DNA of 64,000 nt from JAAYHG01 sp012735455. GTDB lineage: Bacteria > Bacillota > DTU030 > DUMP01. Numbering within the stretch: position 1 is the first letter of the stretch; each line of letters begins with the position of its first letter. The notes under the pieces were generated by a model. The model saw only the letters and a list, made by a program, of their open reading frames with translations. It did no database searches and was not told the DNA's origin. This document shows positions 13,890 to 22,014 of this stretch, in pieces. The stretch covers positions 124,001 through 188,000 of the forward strand of contig JBMNIX010000001.1 in assembly GCA_050951365.1 (NCBI GenBank). Direction: 5' to 3'. The translations under genes were made by a program, and so were the position numbers.

Positions 13890-14981
13890 TTGAACCAGAA
13901 AAAAATTGTCCTGGGCACTGGTGCTCTGATCGGTGCTCTCAGCGTTATCTTGGTAGTGTTCGGTAACCCGACTAACATGGGCGCCTGCATCGCTTGTTTT
14001 ATCCGCGACATAGCTGGTGGTCTAGGGCTTCACCGGGCGGGAGTTGTGCAGTACATACGGCCGGAAATACCCGGCTTCATCTTAGGTTCAATGCTCATCG
14101 CCTTGATGACCAAGGAATTTCAACCCCGAGGAGGTTCATCGCCTCTGGTCAGGTTCATCCTCGGCTTTTTCATGATGATCGGTGCGCTGGTTTTCCTGGG
14201 GTGCCCTTTACGCATGGTCTTAAGGCTAGCTGCTGGTGACCTGAATGCCCTAGTGGGACTGGCAGGGTTTGCAGCTGGAATCTGGGTCGGCCTTATCTTT
14301 GTTAAGAAAGGTTTCACGCTGGGCCGCAGTCATAAGCTACCCGTGGTAAACGGTTTGGTGCTACCCAGTATTGCCGTGGTGCTCCTGGGGTTGGTGGTAG
14401 TAGCACCAGCATTCATCTTTTTCAGCACTGAGGGTCCTGGCTCCCGGCACGCACCTTTACTCCTATCGCTTCTAGCGGGCATTATTATCGGCATCATGGC
14501 CCAACGCTCCCGGCTTTGCATGGCGGGAGGAATTAGGGACCTATTCCTGATTAAAGATGCACACCTCTTTATCGGCTTCGTGGCCATCTTTGCTGTAGCA
14601 CTGGTACTTAACTTGACCACGGGCTCGTTCCAACTGGGTTTTGAGAACCAGCCCATAGCACACAATGACGGCCTGTGGAACTTCCTCGGTATGTTCCTGG
14701 TTGGCTATGCTGCTGTGCTCCTGGGTGGTTGCCCGCTGCGGCAGTGTATCTTAGCTGGCGAAGGCGACACAGATGCCGCTATAACTTTCCTAGGTATGCT
14801 TGTTGGCGCCGCCTTTGCACACAACTTCTCCCTTGCCGCCTCAACTGCCGGTGTCGGCGTGAGCGGACAGGTTGCTGTTGTTCTGGGAATTATCGTTGCC
14901 TCAGGTATTGGCTATGCTGGCCTGCCCCAGGCTCTGAGAAACACTAAACAGGAGGTTAAGGGCCATGTCATTCACAGTTGA
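13890..14981 (+). CDS. yedE: YedE/YeeE-family transporter (putative selenium or thiosulfate transport)
   Basis: The 363-residue protein has about ten membrane helices in two halves. Each half has a glycine-cysteine motif of the YeeE/YedE family: NMGACIACFIRD and FLGCPLRMVLR in the first, QRSRLCMAGGIRD and LGGCPLRQCILAGEGD in the second. Family members move thiosulfate, or in YedE-TusA-YedF contexts are proposed to move a selenium compound. The TTG at 13890 follows a GAGGGGGAG site. It overlaps the next gene, tusA-like, by 17 bases, so translation is coupled. No selD or selA is visible here, so selenium is only one possibility. Confidence 0.88.
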   Translation: MNQKKIVLGTGALIGALSVILVVFGNPTNMGACIACFIRDIAGGLGLHRAGVVQYIRPEIPGFILGSMLIALMTKEFQPRGGSSPLVRFILGFFMMIGALVFLGCPLRMVLRLAAGDLNALVGLAGFAAGIWVGLIFVKKGFTLGRSHKLPVVNGLVLPSIAVVLLGLVVVAPAFIFFSTEGPGSRHAPLLLSLLAGIIIGIMAQRSRLCMAGGIRDLFLIKDAHLFIGFVAIFAVALVLNLTTGSFQLGFENQPIAHNDGLWNFLGMFLVGYAAVLLGGCPLRQCILAGEGDTDAAITFLGMLVGAAFAHNFSLAASTAGVGVSGQVAVVLGIIVASGIGYAGLPQALRNTKQEVKGHVIHS

Positions 14982-15198
14982 CGCTCGGGGCCTCTCCTGC
15001 CCCCAACCCGTTATCCTAACCAAGAATAAATTGGCTAGCCTCGAATCAGGAACTATAGAAGTGCTGGTAGACAATCCTGCTGCTCGTGAAAACGTGGTGC
15101 GCTTTGCCAAGAGCCAGGACTGTGACGTAAAGGTCAGCACCTCTGGCGAGGACTTCTTAATTATAATTACCAGGCGTGAACAGCATGGAGGAGAATAG
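14965..15198 (+). CDS. TusA/YedF-type sulfur carrier protein
   Basis: The 77-residue protein is a TusA-like two-layer sandwich with the carrier motif DARGLSCPQPV; Cys12 in CPxP would hold the persulfide (or selenopersulfide). It lacks the extra DsrE-like domain of full YedF. It begins inside the end of yedE behind CAGGAGG and overlaps the DUF3343 gene, giving a three-gene unit yedE-tusA-DUF3343. A second TusA-like gene lies 2.7 kb downstream. Confidence 0.9.
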   Translation: MSFTVDARGLSCPQPVILTKNKLASLESGTIEVLVDNPAARENVVRFAKSQDCDVKVSTSGEDFLIIITRREQHGGE

Positions 15199-15463
15199 CA
15201 CCTACCTCGTACTCACCTTCCCTACCACCTACGCCGCCCTTAGATTCGACAGCGTGTTTAAGGAATCAGCCCTTACCTTCCAACTCATCCCCGTGCCGCG
15301 AGAAATAAGCTCCAGTTGCGGCCTAGCGGCCAGGATAGACAGAACCAACCCGGAGAGCTTGCTACAATTTTTGAGCCAGAAAAGAGTTGAGTTTGAGGAG
15401 CTTTATTGCATGAACAACGACAAGCAACAAAAGCCGCAGCTTCTCGCTACTGGAGAGTCCTAG
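15185..15463 (+). CDS. DUF3343 protein, probable Se/S-handling partner
   Basis: The 92-residue protein matches DUF3343, with the conserved segment PREISSSCGLAARI; Cys45 is the only strictly placed cysteine and is a possible thiol carrier. The family is regularly next to yedE, tusA-like and cysteine desulfurase genes. I chose the ATG at 15185; a GTG at 15176 would add three residues. The gene overlaps the upstream tusA-like gene by 14 bases and is followed by a strong terminator. Biochemical function is not established. Confidence 0.8.
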   Translation: MEENSTYLVLTFPTTYAALRFDSVFKESALTFQLIPVPREISSSCGLAARIDRTNPESLLQFLSQKRVEFEELYCMNNDKQQKPQLLATGES

Positions 15464-15509
15464 AACACAGATTTGTCCCAGCCACATTCATAAATCCCTT
15501 CCCACTGCA

Positions 15510-15548
15510 GCAGGGCAGCTCAAATTGAAGCTGCCCTGCTTGCATATT
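15510..15548 (+). terminator. Intrinsic terminator of the yedE operon
   Basis: GCAGGGCAGCT pairs with AGCTGCCCTGC around CAAATTGA, followed by TTGCATATTT. Confidence 0.8.
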
Positions 15549-15578
15549 TCCCGGAGTTAATCCGCTGCTTCTCTCTCT

Positions 15579-15607
15579 TGACAAGGATAGGCAGACATGT
15601 GTATTGT
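15579..15607 (+). promoter_or_regulatory. Promoter of the arsR-CoADR operon
   Basis: Consensus TTGACA (15579-15584) and TATTGT (15602-15607) are 17 bases apart. Confidence 0.75.
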
Positions 15608-15608
15608 T

Positions 15609-15640
15609 ATATTGTGATATTCGGATATTACGATACGTAT
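15609..15640. promoter_or_regulatory. Candidate ArsR-family operator
   Basis: An AT-rich imperfect dyad, ATATTGTGATATTCGGATAT followed by TACGATACGTAT, lies immediately downstream of the -10 box and before the arsR start. This is the usual position for ArsR autoregulation. Confidence 0.5.
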
Positions 15641-15655
15641 AAGGGGGGCTGATAA

Positions 15656-15955
15656 TTGCTTACAGAAGACCGACTGCGACACTACGAAAAAAAGGCTGCA
15701 CTCCTTAAAGCCCTGGCACATCCAATCCGCCTTTGCATAGTGACCAATCTCTTGGAGAGAAGCTGCAACGTGCGTCACATGCAAGAGTGTCTCGGTCTTC
15801 CCCAATCTACGGTTTCCCAACATCTAGCCCTGCTGCGGAACCAGGGCATAATCCACGGGGAACGAAACGGATCCGAGGTGGTTTATCGGGTGGTCAGCCA
15901 AGAAGCAGCTCGCATCGTACGCGTCCTGTGTTCGGAAGGCGATGACCTGACCTAA
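15656..15955 (+). CDS. ArsR family regulator, possibly persulfide-sensing
   Basis: The 99-residue winged-helix protein has the ArsR recognition region LPQSTVSQHLALLRNQGII. It lacks an obvious CxC metal site but has Cys37, Cys45 and Cys92, spaced like the two thiols (alpha-3 and C-terminal helix) that form the redox switch in the BigR/SqrR subgroup. That subgroup senses sulfane sulfur and controls rhodanese and sulfide-handling genes, which fits the genes downstream. The TTG start follows AAGGGGGG. A dyad over the transcription start suggests autoregulation. Persulfide sensing is inference. Confidence 0.87.
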   Translation: MLTEDRLRHYEKKAALLKALAHPIRLCIVTNLLERSCNVRHMQECLGLPQSTVSQHLALLRNQGIIHGERNGSEVVYRVVSQEAARIVRVLCSEGDDLT

Positions 15956-16003
15956 GGCTCTAATGAGTTCCACCCTATTCTATTTGAGAAGGGAGCAACA
16001 AAG

Positions 16004-17677
16004 ATGTCCAAGAAACTGGTTGTTATCGGCGGCGTGGCAGCAGGTATGAAGACGGCCGCCAAAGCAAAGCGGGAAAATCCCGATTGGTCGGTGACCGTTC
16101 TCGAGAAAGGAAAGGACGTATCCTATGCAGGCTGCGGCCTCCCGTACTATATCGGTGAGGTTATCAAAAAACGGGAAGAGGTCGTGGTAAAGACACCTGA
16201 GCAGCTGAAGGCCTGGTTAGGTATAGACGTCCTCATTCAACATGAAGCCCTCAAGGTTGATACCACAGCCAAAGAGGTCACAGTAAAGGATAACACCAGC
16301 GGAAAAATCAAAGTCTTCGCTTATGACAAGCTGGTGTTCGCCACAGGTGCCGTACCCTTTATACCTCCGGTACCCGGGATTGATTTACCCCAGGTGTACA
16401 CCGTGCGCGAAGTTGTTGACGCTGACGCCATTCGAGCTCAGCTGGACAAAGGTAACGTACGCGAGGCCGTGGTGGTAGGTGGCGGATTCATCGGCCTAGA
16501 GGTGGCAGAGAACCTGGTCCTGCGTGGGGTAAAAACAACGCTGGTAGAGCTTCTCGATCAAGTCCTGCCCGGCTTTGACTACGAAATGGCCATCCTGGTC
16601 CAGAAACACCTGGAAGAGAACGGCCTCAGAGTCATTACCGGGGACAAAATCACCTCGTTCGTGGCCGATGAAAAAGGCAATCTCCGAGCCGCTGTTACCC
16701 CCACCCAGGAGATTCCGTGCGACCTCGCCGTGTGGGCGACTGGCGTGCAACCCAACACCAGGCTGGCCCAAGAAGCCGGGGTAGAACTTGGTCCCACCCG
16801 AGCCATTAAGGTCAACGAGAACATGGAGACGAACATTCCCGACGTCTATGCCGTGGGCGATTGCGCCGAAAACATCCACCTGGTGACTGGAAAACCCGCC
16901 TGGATACCCATGGGCTCCACCGCCAATAAGATGGGGAGGGTCGCCGCCCTTAACCTGGACGGCAGAGAGGGCGAGGGTGACTTTCTCCGCGGCGTCCTCG
17001 GGACCACAGTGGTAAAGCTCTTCGATATCAAGGCAGGTAAAACAGGGTTGTCTGAACTCGCGGCCAAGAAAGAGGGCTTCGACATAGAGACTGTGCTGCT
17101 CCCGGCCCATGACCTGGCCCATTATTACCCGGGAAATCATATCATCTTGGTTAAACTCATCGCCGATAAGGCAACATATCGAGTTCTGGGTGGCCAGGTT
17201 GTCGGTGAGGGCGTTATTGACAAACCCATCGACGTCTTGGCGACAGCCATCACCCTGGGTGCCAAGGTGGAGGATCTAGCCAAACTGGATCTGGCCTATG
17301 CCCCGCCCTTCAGCACTGCCATGCCCCCTGTGGTAACCGCCGCTAACGTGCTGCTCAACAAGCTTTCCGGCCGCCTAACAGGGATTAAGCCCCAGGAACT
17401 GAAAGCACGGCTCGCTGCAGGCGATGGAGACCTTGAACTGGTGGACGTCCGTAAGGAAGAGGAGGTAATGCTAGGCAAGATCCCCGGTGCCAAGCACTTT
17501 GAGATAGATACCCTTGAGCAACACGCAGACGAAATTGACCGCAATAAAGAAGTGGTCCTCATCTGCAAAGTCGGCCTGCGTGGCTACCTATCCGCCATCA
17601 AACTCCGCGCCCTGGGCTTTAGGCGTGTCACCGTTCTAGAGGGCGGCATGACCGCCTGGCCCTACGAAACTGAATAA
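16004..17677 (+). CDS. CoA-disulfide reductase with C-terminal rhodanese domain (CoADR-RHD)
   Basis: The 557-residue protein joins an FAD/NAD(P)H disulfide reductase (1-445) with a rhodanese domain (about 460-557). The flavin-binding GGVAAG is at 9-14, the single redox cysteine Cys44 lies in SYAGCGLPYYIG, a second GGGFIGLEVAE binds NAD(P)H, and VYAVGDCAE closes the FAD site. The rhodanese cysteine is Cys521 in LICKVGLRG. Such enzymes reduce CoA disulfide, CoA persulfide or polysulfide. The gene is 48 bases after arsR and followed by TusA-like and DsrE-like genes, making a persulfide-processing operon. Confidence 0.93.
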   Translation: MSKKLVVIGGVAAGMKTAAKAKRENPDWSVTVLEKGKDVSYAGCGLPYYIGEVIKKREEVVVKTPEQLKAWLGIDVLIQHEALKVDTTAKEVTVKDNTSGKIKVFAYDKLVFATGAVPFIPPVPGIDLPQVYTVREVVDADAIRAQLDKGNVREAVVVGGGFIGLEVAENLVLRGVKTTLVELLDQVLPGFDYEMAILVQKHLEENGLRVITGDKITSFVADEKGNLRAAVTPTQEIPCDLAVWATGVQPNTRLAQEAGVELGPTRAIKVNENMETNIPDVYAVGDCAENIHLVTGKPAWIPMGSTANKMGRVAALNLDGREGEGDFLRGVLGTTVVKLFDIKAGKTGLSELAAKKEGFDIETVLLPAHDLAHYYPGNHIILVKLIADKATYRVLGGQVVGEGVIDKPIDVLATAITLGAKVEDLAKLDLAYAPPFSTAMPPVVTAANVLLNKLSGRLTGIKPQELKARLAAGDGDLELVDVRKEEEVMLGKIPGAKHFEIDTLEQHADEIDRNKEVVLICKVGLRGYLSAIKLRALGFRRVTVLEGGMTAWPYETE

Positions 17678-17712
17678 GAGTCAGTACAGTCCTAATTGGG
17701 GGAGGAATAACC

Positions 17713-17937
17713 ATGGCCGAAAAAGTGATCAATTGCCGGGGAATGCAGTGCCCTGGCCCCATCGTTCAGCTATTCCAAGCAACCAAGCAGGCAGCAGCCG
17801 GCGATATTCTCGTGATAGAGGCCACCGACGGCGGCTTTAAGCGCGACGTTCAAGCCTGGTGCAGGAAAACCGGTAACGAGCTGCTATCCCTGGAAAATGA
17901 TGCTGGCGTCCTTCGCGCTAGGATTAAAAAGGCCTAG
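17713..17937 (+). CDS. TusA-like sulfur carrier protein
   Basis: The 74-residue protein has the TusA motif CRGMQCPGPIV with carrier Cys13 in CPGP; Cys8 and Cys50 are additional. It would carry persulfide between the rhodanese domain of the upstream reductase and the DsrE-like protein downstream. GGGGGAGG lies 6 bases before the ATG, 35 bases after the reductase gene. It differs clearly from the TusA-like protein beside yedE, so the two probably serve separate partners. Confidence 0.92.
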   Translation: MAEKVINCRGMQCPGPIVQLFQATKQAAAGDILVIEATDGGFKRDVQAWCRKTGNELLSLENDAGVLRARIKKA

Positions 17938-17951
17938 GGAGCGACAACAGT

Positions 17952-18431
17952 ATGCAACAGAATAAGAAGACCCTGATCGTCTTCTCCGGTGACTTAGACA
18001 AGGCACTGGCCGCATTTATCATCGCCAATGGCGCCGCTGCCATGGGAAGCGAGGTGACCATGTTTTTCACCTTCTGGGGCCTGAACATCCTGCGCCGGGC
18101 CAAGGGCGTTCATGTCAAGAAAAGCTTTCTGGAGCGTCTTTTCGGCAGCATGATGCCACGCGGCGCAAACAAGCTGGGTCTTTCCAAACTAAACTTCGGC
18201 GGCCTGGGTGCCAAGCTGATGAAGTTCATCATGAAACAAAAGAACGTAAACACCCTGCCAGAGCTCATCGAACAGGCCCAAGCCTTAGGAGTGAAAATGG
18301 TCGCTTGCTCCATGTCCATGGACGTCATGGGCATCCGCCCAGAAGAGCTGATCGAAGGCATCGAATACGCGGGCATCGCCACCTACCTAGGCGAAGCCGA
18401 CGAAGCCAATGTGAATCTTTTTATCGGATAA
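17952..18431 (+). CDS. DsrE/DsrF/DrsH-like family protein
   Basis: The 159-residue protein is a DsrE2-type protein: a Rossmann-like start (KKTLIVFSGDLDKALAAFI), a hydrophobic TMFFTFWGLNILRR segment, a basic region with many Met and Gly residues, and the conserved cysteine Cys119 in MVACSMSMDVMG. DsrE2 proteins exchange sulfane sulfur with TusA and rhodanese partners, and some associate with the membrane. The start ATG is 14 bases after the tusA-like gene and follows GGGAG. It is the last gene of the operon. Confidence 0.9.
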   Translation: MQQNKKTLIVFSGDLDKALAAFIIANGAAAMGSEVTMFFTFWGLNILRRAKGVHVKKSFLERLFGSMMPRGANKLGLSKLNFGGLGAKLMKFIMKQKNVNTLPELIEQAQALGVKMVACSMSMDVMGIRPEELIEGIEYAGIATYLGEADEANVNLFIG

Positions 18432-18437
18432 TAACAG

Positions 18438-18481
18438 AGGGGCTCTAGAGTTATGATGTGCTCTTGAGCCCCTTCGATTTT
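18438..18481 (+). terminator. Intrinsic terminator of the CoADR-tusA-dsrE operon
   Basis: AGGGGCTC (18438-18445) pairs with GAGCCCCT (18466-18473), extended by AGAG/CTCT after one mismatch, followed by TCGATTTT. Confidence 0.8.
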
Positions 18482-18520
18482 GCAGCAAGATCTTATTGCC
18501 TTAGTAAACAGAGGGCAACT

Positions 18521-18569
18521 TGAAGAAAAAGAAGAGACCTAGCCCTCTTGCCATCTTGGGGCTAGGTCT
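18521..18569 (-). terminator. Intrinsic terminator of the 105-residue hypothetical gene
   Basis: On the minus strand an 11-base perfect stem (AGACCTAGCCC/GGGCTAGGTCT, 18569-18535) is followed by CTTCTTTTTCTT. Confidence 0.85.
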
Positions 18570-18637
18570 GCGAAAACAGCGCTCAGCTGTATTGTGGGCA
18601 ACGTTATATATCATACTCTGAGACGGGAACAAGACTA

Positions 18638-18955
18638 TCAGCAGGCTGGTGCTTTCTCTCCCGTAAGCTCTTTTAGCTTATTCTCCCAGTAGTTGAAACG
18701 CTCTTCCATACGTTTAAGGATCCGCTGGTCCTCTGGTGTAGCAAAACCACTAACTACCCGTTCTTGGGCGCTGGTCAGGTAACTCTCGTACACCTTTAAA
18801 CCCTCGGAAAACAAAGCCTTTGCATACTCGGCACGCTCTTTTTCATGGGGCCAGGGAGATTTGTGCCATTCCCGAAGCACAGCCTTAAGAAGATCGAAAA
18901 ACCTCTCCCCGTCCCGGTACAGGTTTACATTGACGTCCAGGTCAGCTAACGCCAC
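18638..18955 (-). CDS. Hypothetical helical protein, 105 residues
   Basis: I do not recognise this protein. It starts at the GTG at 18955 (MALADLDVNVNLYRDG), chosen because AAAGGGGGTG lies 5 bases upstream; an earlier frame opening reads through the regulatory dyad. It is mostly charged helix (residues 18-95, with EKERAEYAKALFSEGL and RILKRMEERFNYWENKL) and ends in APAC with a single cysteine. There is no signal or membrane segment. It stands alone between two operons, with its own terminator and an inverted repeat just upstream, so it is an independently controlled gene. Confidence 0.65.
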   Translation of the reverse strand: MALADLDVNVNLYRDGERFFDLLKAVLREWHKSPWPHEKERAEYAKALFSEGLKVYESYLTSAQERVVSGFATPEDQRILKRMEERFNYWENKLKELTGEKAPAC

Positions 18956-18976
18956 CTGTACACCCCCTTTTGTGAA

Positions 18977-18999
18977 AATTAGGACAGCTACCCTAATTC
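18977..18999. promoter_or_regulatory. Inverted repeat upstream of the hypothetical gene
   Basis: AATTAGG and CCTAATT flank an 8-base centre, about 22 bases before the GTG start. It could be a repressor operator or an mRNA hairpin. Confidence 0.4.
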
Positions 19000-19081
19000 T
19001 TGTCGTCCTTGCTTTGGTTACTTTCTGCACTCAAGGGATAAAATCCTTCCCTATATAACAAAGTTGGTGATTATTGCAGAC

Positions 19082-19105
19082 AAAAAGCGCCCGGCTGCAC
19101 CAGGC
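19082..19105 (-). terminator. Intrinsic terminator of the DUF134 gene
   Basis: On the minus strand GCCTGG pairs with CCGGGC (one G-U) and is followed by GCTTTTTG. The stem overlaps the stop codon. Confidence 0.6.
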
Positions 19106-19611
19106 TAGTCTTGCACAGGATTATCTTCTTGGTCATTCTTGTCTACCCCCGAGCGGCGACTATGAGCATGCCTATGTCCCCTGCGGCCGTGACGGCCTTG
19201 GGATATGAACTCTTGTTGATCCCGGCAGGTAGGACAAAGCAGCGTCCCAGCTGGATCGCCACCCGGCCCCACCGAGGCTTCAAACTCTCCTTGACAACGC
19301 GGGCAGCGGTGCTCTCTCGGGGCCAGTTTGTACGTGCCACCCTCTACCTTAAGTGCCAGTCCCCTTGTCAACATGGTAGCTACCTTCTCGCGAGCACTGA
19401 CTAGGATGCGCTGAAAGGTTGGCCGCGACACCTGCATGCGTCGGGCACACTCTTCCTGTTCCAAGCCCTCTAGGTCCTTCAGGCGGATAGCTTCCAGTTC
19501 TTCTATTGATAGCACGATTTCCTCCAAGCCCCGCAGAGGTACTCCTACTGGCTTAAAGACAGTAACGGCCGGCAGAAACTCCACACGGCGGAATTTTCTT
19601 GGTCTCGGCAT
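19105..19611 (-). CDS. DUF134 family DNA-binding protein with zinc ribbon
   Basis: From the ATG at 19611 the 168-residue protein begins MPRPRKFRRV, as DUF134 proteins do. Residues 35-90 form a sigma-70 region-4-like helix-turn-helix (EQEECARRMQVSRPTFQRIL). A CPRC...CPTC zinc ribbon follows (about 106-136), and a His/Arg-rich tail (GRHGRRGHRHAHSRR). These small proteins are thought to bind DNA; some sit beside iron or metal cofactor genes. The start was chosen over an upstream ATG from the promoter and family starts. Monocistronic, with its own promoter and terminator. Confidence 0.85.
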   Translation of the reverse strand: MPRPRKFRRVEFLPAVTVFKPVGVPLRGLEEIVLSIEELEAIRLKDLEGLEQEECARRMQVSRPTFQRILVSAREKVATMLTRGLALKVEGGTYKLAPREHRCPRCQGEFEASVGPGGDPAGTLLCPTCRDQQEFISQGRHGRRGHRHAHSRRSGVDKNDQEDNPVQD

Positions 19612-19643
19612 GTATCCACCAACCTCAATTCTTGCTTGACTGT

Positions 19644-19673
19644 AGCATACCCATTTAATCGTTGCCATGTCAA
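19644..19673 (-). promoter_or_regulatory. Promoter of the DUF134 gene
   Basis: On the minus strand TTGACA (19673-19668) and TATGCT (19649-19644) are 18 bases apart, about 33 bases before the ATG at 19611. Confidence 0.65.
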
Positions 19674-19704
19674 CGGCCATTTGTTCATTTCCAATTTGCT
19701 GGTA

Positions 19705-20724
19705 TTACTCACACCTCGGTTGATCGGCATACACAGCCGCCATGTAGGCGGTCTCATGCTTAAGTTCTTCACGCAACTTTGCAGGTTCCAAGACCTCGGC
19801 GTGACGGCCAAAGCCAAGCACCCACCTCTTAGCTTCACCTAGTCCGCTTAGGGTCAGTTTAAGGAGTACCGTGCCGTCCTCCAGCTGTTCCAGTTCCTGA
19901 CTCGGATGCCACAGCCGTTCCTGGACCCAACGCGACTGCTCAACATCGAAGCGTATTACCACCTGGCAGGGATACCGACCCCGTTCTATGCCCAGGCTGT
20001 GGTACAGGTAGTCCTCCAAGGAAAAATCGGGCTGGGGCTCAAAGTGTTTACCTGTCCGGTTAAGAGAGCGCACCCGATCCAGGGCAAAGATGCGCACCTC
20101 ACACCGTGTGTGGCAATAGGCGATTAAATACCATGCGCCTTGATGGTACCGTAGATGATAAGGGTCTATCCGGCGCTGCGACACAGCATCTCTACTGGCT
20201 GTGTAGTAGATTACATCCAGACTCTCTCGATCCTGGATGGCACTGACCACTGCTTGAAAGGCCGCCACCAAATACTCCCCTTCGCCTCGTGGTGGCTCCA
20301 CGTCAAAGGAAAGAAAGCTATCGATTTCGGCGAAGTCTACTTCTACATTCTCGGGGAGGAAGGTCTTGATCTTGGCTAAGGCTCGAATGATACCTGCCTC
20401 GTAGGGTGTTCCTTTGTACTGGGTCAAGAGTTTCTGCCCAAGGTAGAGGGCTACCAATTCCCCTTCAGTGAGCTTCAGGCGTGGCAGAGAAAACTCGTCA
20501 CTGGTGTAAAAGTAGCCGCGCCGTTTGGCGTCGTACTTAAGGGGTGCGCCCAAGCTATCACGCAGGAACTCAATGTCGCGCTCAATGGTGCGGGTGCTTA
20601 CCTCAAGAGAGCTGCTCAGGGAGGGCACATTTGGATAGAGACCACTGCGAATAAACTGGTCAATCTTATACAGGCGAAAGAGACTGCTCCGCTGGGTGTT
20701 ACTGAGAGTCATACCGCGGGCCAT
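19705..20724 (-). CDS. HTH and WYL domain transcriptional regulator (YafY/PafC type)
   Basis: The 339-residue protein has a DeoR-like winged helix (about 12-65, SLSSSLEVSTRTIERDIEFLRD), a WYL domain (about 145-230; WYL signature present as WYLIAYCHTR) and a WCX C-terminal extension. WYL regulators bind nucleic-acid-derived ligands in DNA-damage or defence control, but many have unrelated targets. AGGAGGTG lies 9 bases before the ATG. It is just downstream of the AbrB-type transporter gene on the same strand, so it may share that transcript. No defence genes are visible nearby. Confidence 0.9.
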   Translation of the reverse strand: MARGMTLSNTQRSSLFRLYKIDQFIRSGLYPNVPSLSSSLEVSTRTIERDIEFLRDSLGAPLKYDAKRRGYFYTSDEFSLPRLKLTEGELVALYLGQKLLTQYKGTPYEAGIIRALAKIKTFLPENVEVDFAEIDSFLSFDVEPPRGEGEYLVAAFQAVVSAIQDRESLDVIYYTASRDAVSQRRIDPYHLRYHQGAWYLIAYCHTRCEVRIFALDRVRSLNRTGKHFEPQPDFSLEDYLYHSLGIERGRYPCQVVIRFDVEQSRWVQERLWHPSQELEQLEDGTVLLKLTLSGLGEAKRWVLGFGRHAEVLEPAKLREELKHETAYMAAVYADQPRCE

Positions 20725-20788
20725 GAGACGCTCACCTCCTGCTTTAGTTCTCTAGTTCTCTCCACTGTCTATCCTTCACGCAGCCCTC

Positions 20789-21835
20789 TTACCATAGGGG
20801 TAGCCGAAGTAATAGGGGTAGCAGGATCAGGATGGCCAAGAGCCGTGCCATCTGCAGCAGGCTCACTTTAAGTGGATCAGCACCTAGCTCGCAAGCGAGG
20901 ATAAAGAACTGCGTGACACCCCCTGGGGCCGATGCAAGAAGGCAGGTCAGGTTATCCCAGTGGGTAATTCGCTTCAGAACTGCGGCCAGAACCAAGCCAG
21001 AACCCAGCAGCGCCGCTGTAGTGGTAATCACAGGAAGCAGCATTCCTCCTAGCTGACCTAGGGTCTCACTGCTGAAATTAAGGCCAATCAGACTTCCGAT
21101 ACCCACTTGGGCCCAAACGCGGAGCTGCTGCGGCAAGGGGGGCAACTCACTATAAAAGCTGGAGGTCAGTCCCACTGTCACCAAAGCACCCAAGAGGCCG
21201 GCAGCTGGCCAATTCAACCAATAGCCCATGAGCCCTCCTACGGTACCGATGAGGAGGGTCCGGAGCCCGCGTATATCCCACGCAACAGAATCAAGCCCCA
21301 CCTGGGTTTCTTCCGGCAACGGTCCTTCTACCTGTCTTAGAGCTAAGAAGGGAATAACCACTAGAATCCCCAGGATACGCATCAACTGCAGTATTATAAC
21401 CACAACCGCATCGGCATCCATGCTGAGGGCCAACATGGTCATTTCCGCTAGTCCCGCCGGGGCAGCACCTAGAATGGCTGTGATCGGTGTAACCGCTGTG
21501 AGCCGAAAAAACACCAGCCCTACTACAAAACAACTGGCTAGCATCCAACCGGAAACCAAAAGGACCGGCCAAGCCATTTCTTTCATTTGTAGCCAGGTTT
21601 CTCTACTAAAGCGTAGTCCGATGAAGGTCCCTAGGATGATCTGCAAGACAAGCTTCACTACTGTCGGCACATTAGTAAACTCAAATCCTAATACCTGTAC
21701 TAGCCCCACGATACACAAACCACCCAGGAAGCTAGCAGCCGGCACCCGCCAGCGCTCTAAGAGACGCCAACCTAACCAGCCCAATATAAACAAAGAGGCG
21801 CTATCGCGCACAGCCAGCCAAACCAGTTCTAGCAT
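20789..21835 (-). CDS. AbrB family membrane protein
   Basis: The protein (348 residues from the ATG at 21835) has about ten hydrophobic helices in two homologous halves. Each half has a GAAPAGLAEM- or ASAPGGVTQF-like signature, typical of PF05145 (AbrB, once annotated as ammonia monooxygenase regulator). Function in bacteria is unproven; transport of a small molecule is likely. Upstream in-frame ATGs would add a charged 26-34 residue tail lacking hydrophobic character. None has a good ribosome site, so the start is uncertain. Confidence 0.82.
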   Translation of the reverse strand: MLELVWLAVRDSASLFILGWLGWRLLERWRVPAASFLGGLCIVGLVQVLGFEFTNVPTVVKLVLQIILGTFIGLRFSRETWLQMKEMAWPVLLVSGWMLASCFVVGLVFFRLTAVTPITAILGAAPAGLAEMTMLALSMDADAVVVIILQLMRILGILVVIPFLALRQVEGPLPEETQVGLDSVAWDIRGLRTLLIGTVGGLMGYWLNWPAAGLLGALVTVGLTSSFYSELPPLPQQLRVWAQVGIGSLIGLNFSSETLGQLGGMLLPVITTTAALLGSGLVLAAVLKRITHWDNLTCLLASAPGGVTQFFILACELGADPLKVSLLQMARLLAILILLPLLLRLPLW

Positions 21836-22014
21836 CTCGTCATCGCTTTCCCATCTCCTCATGTTATTCTTAACTATTCTACACCTAGCTCCTACTTCCC
21901 TCTCCTCAATTGAACATCTTGCGGGGTGTGTAACCACGCCCCTTAACCTGATCCATAGCCGTAGCAGGAACTGCGCAGAAGATGGCGAAAACTGTTATTT
22001 GAGGTGGTTGCGCC

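Noticed and set aside
16496..17140. A 214-residue minus-strand frame inside the CoA-disulfide reductase gene
   Set aside because: Antisense shadow; Gly/His/Val-rich pattern is a mirror of the real coding strand.
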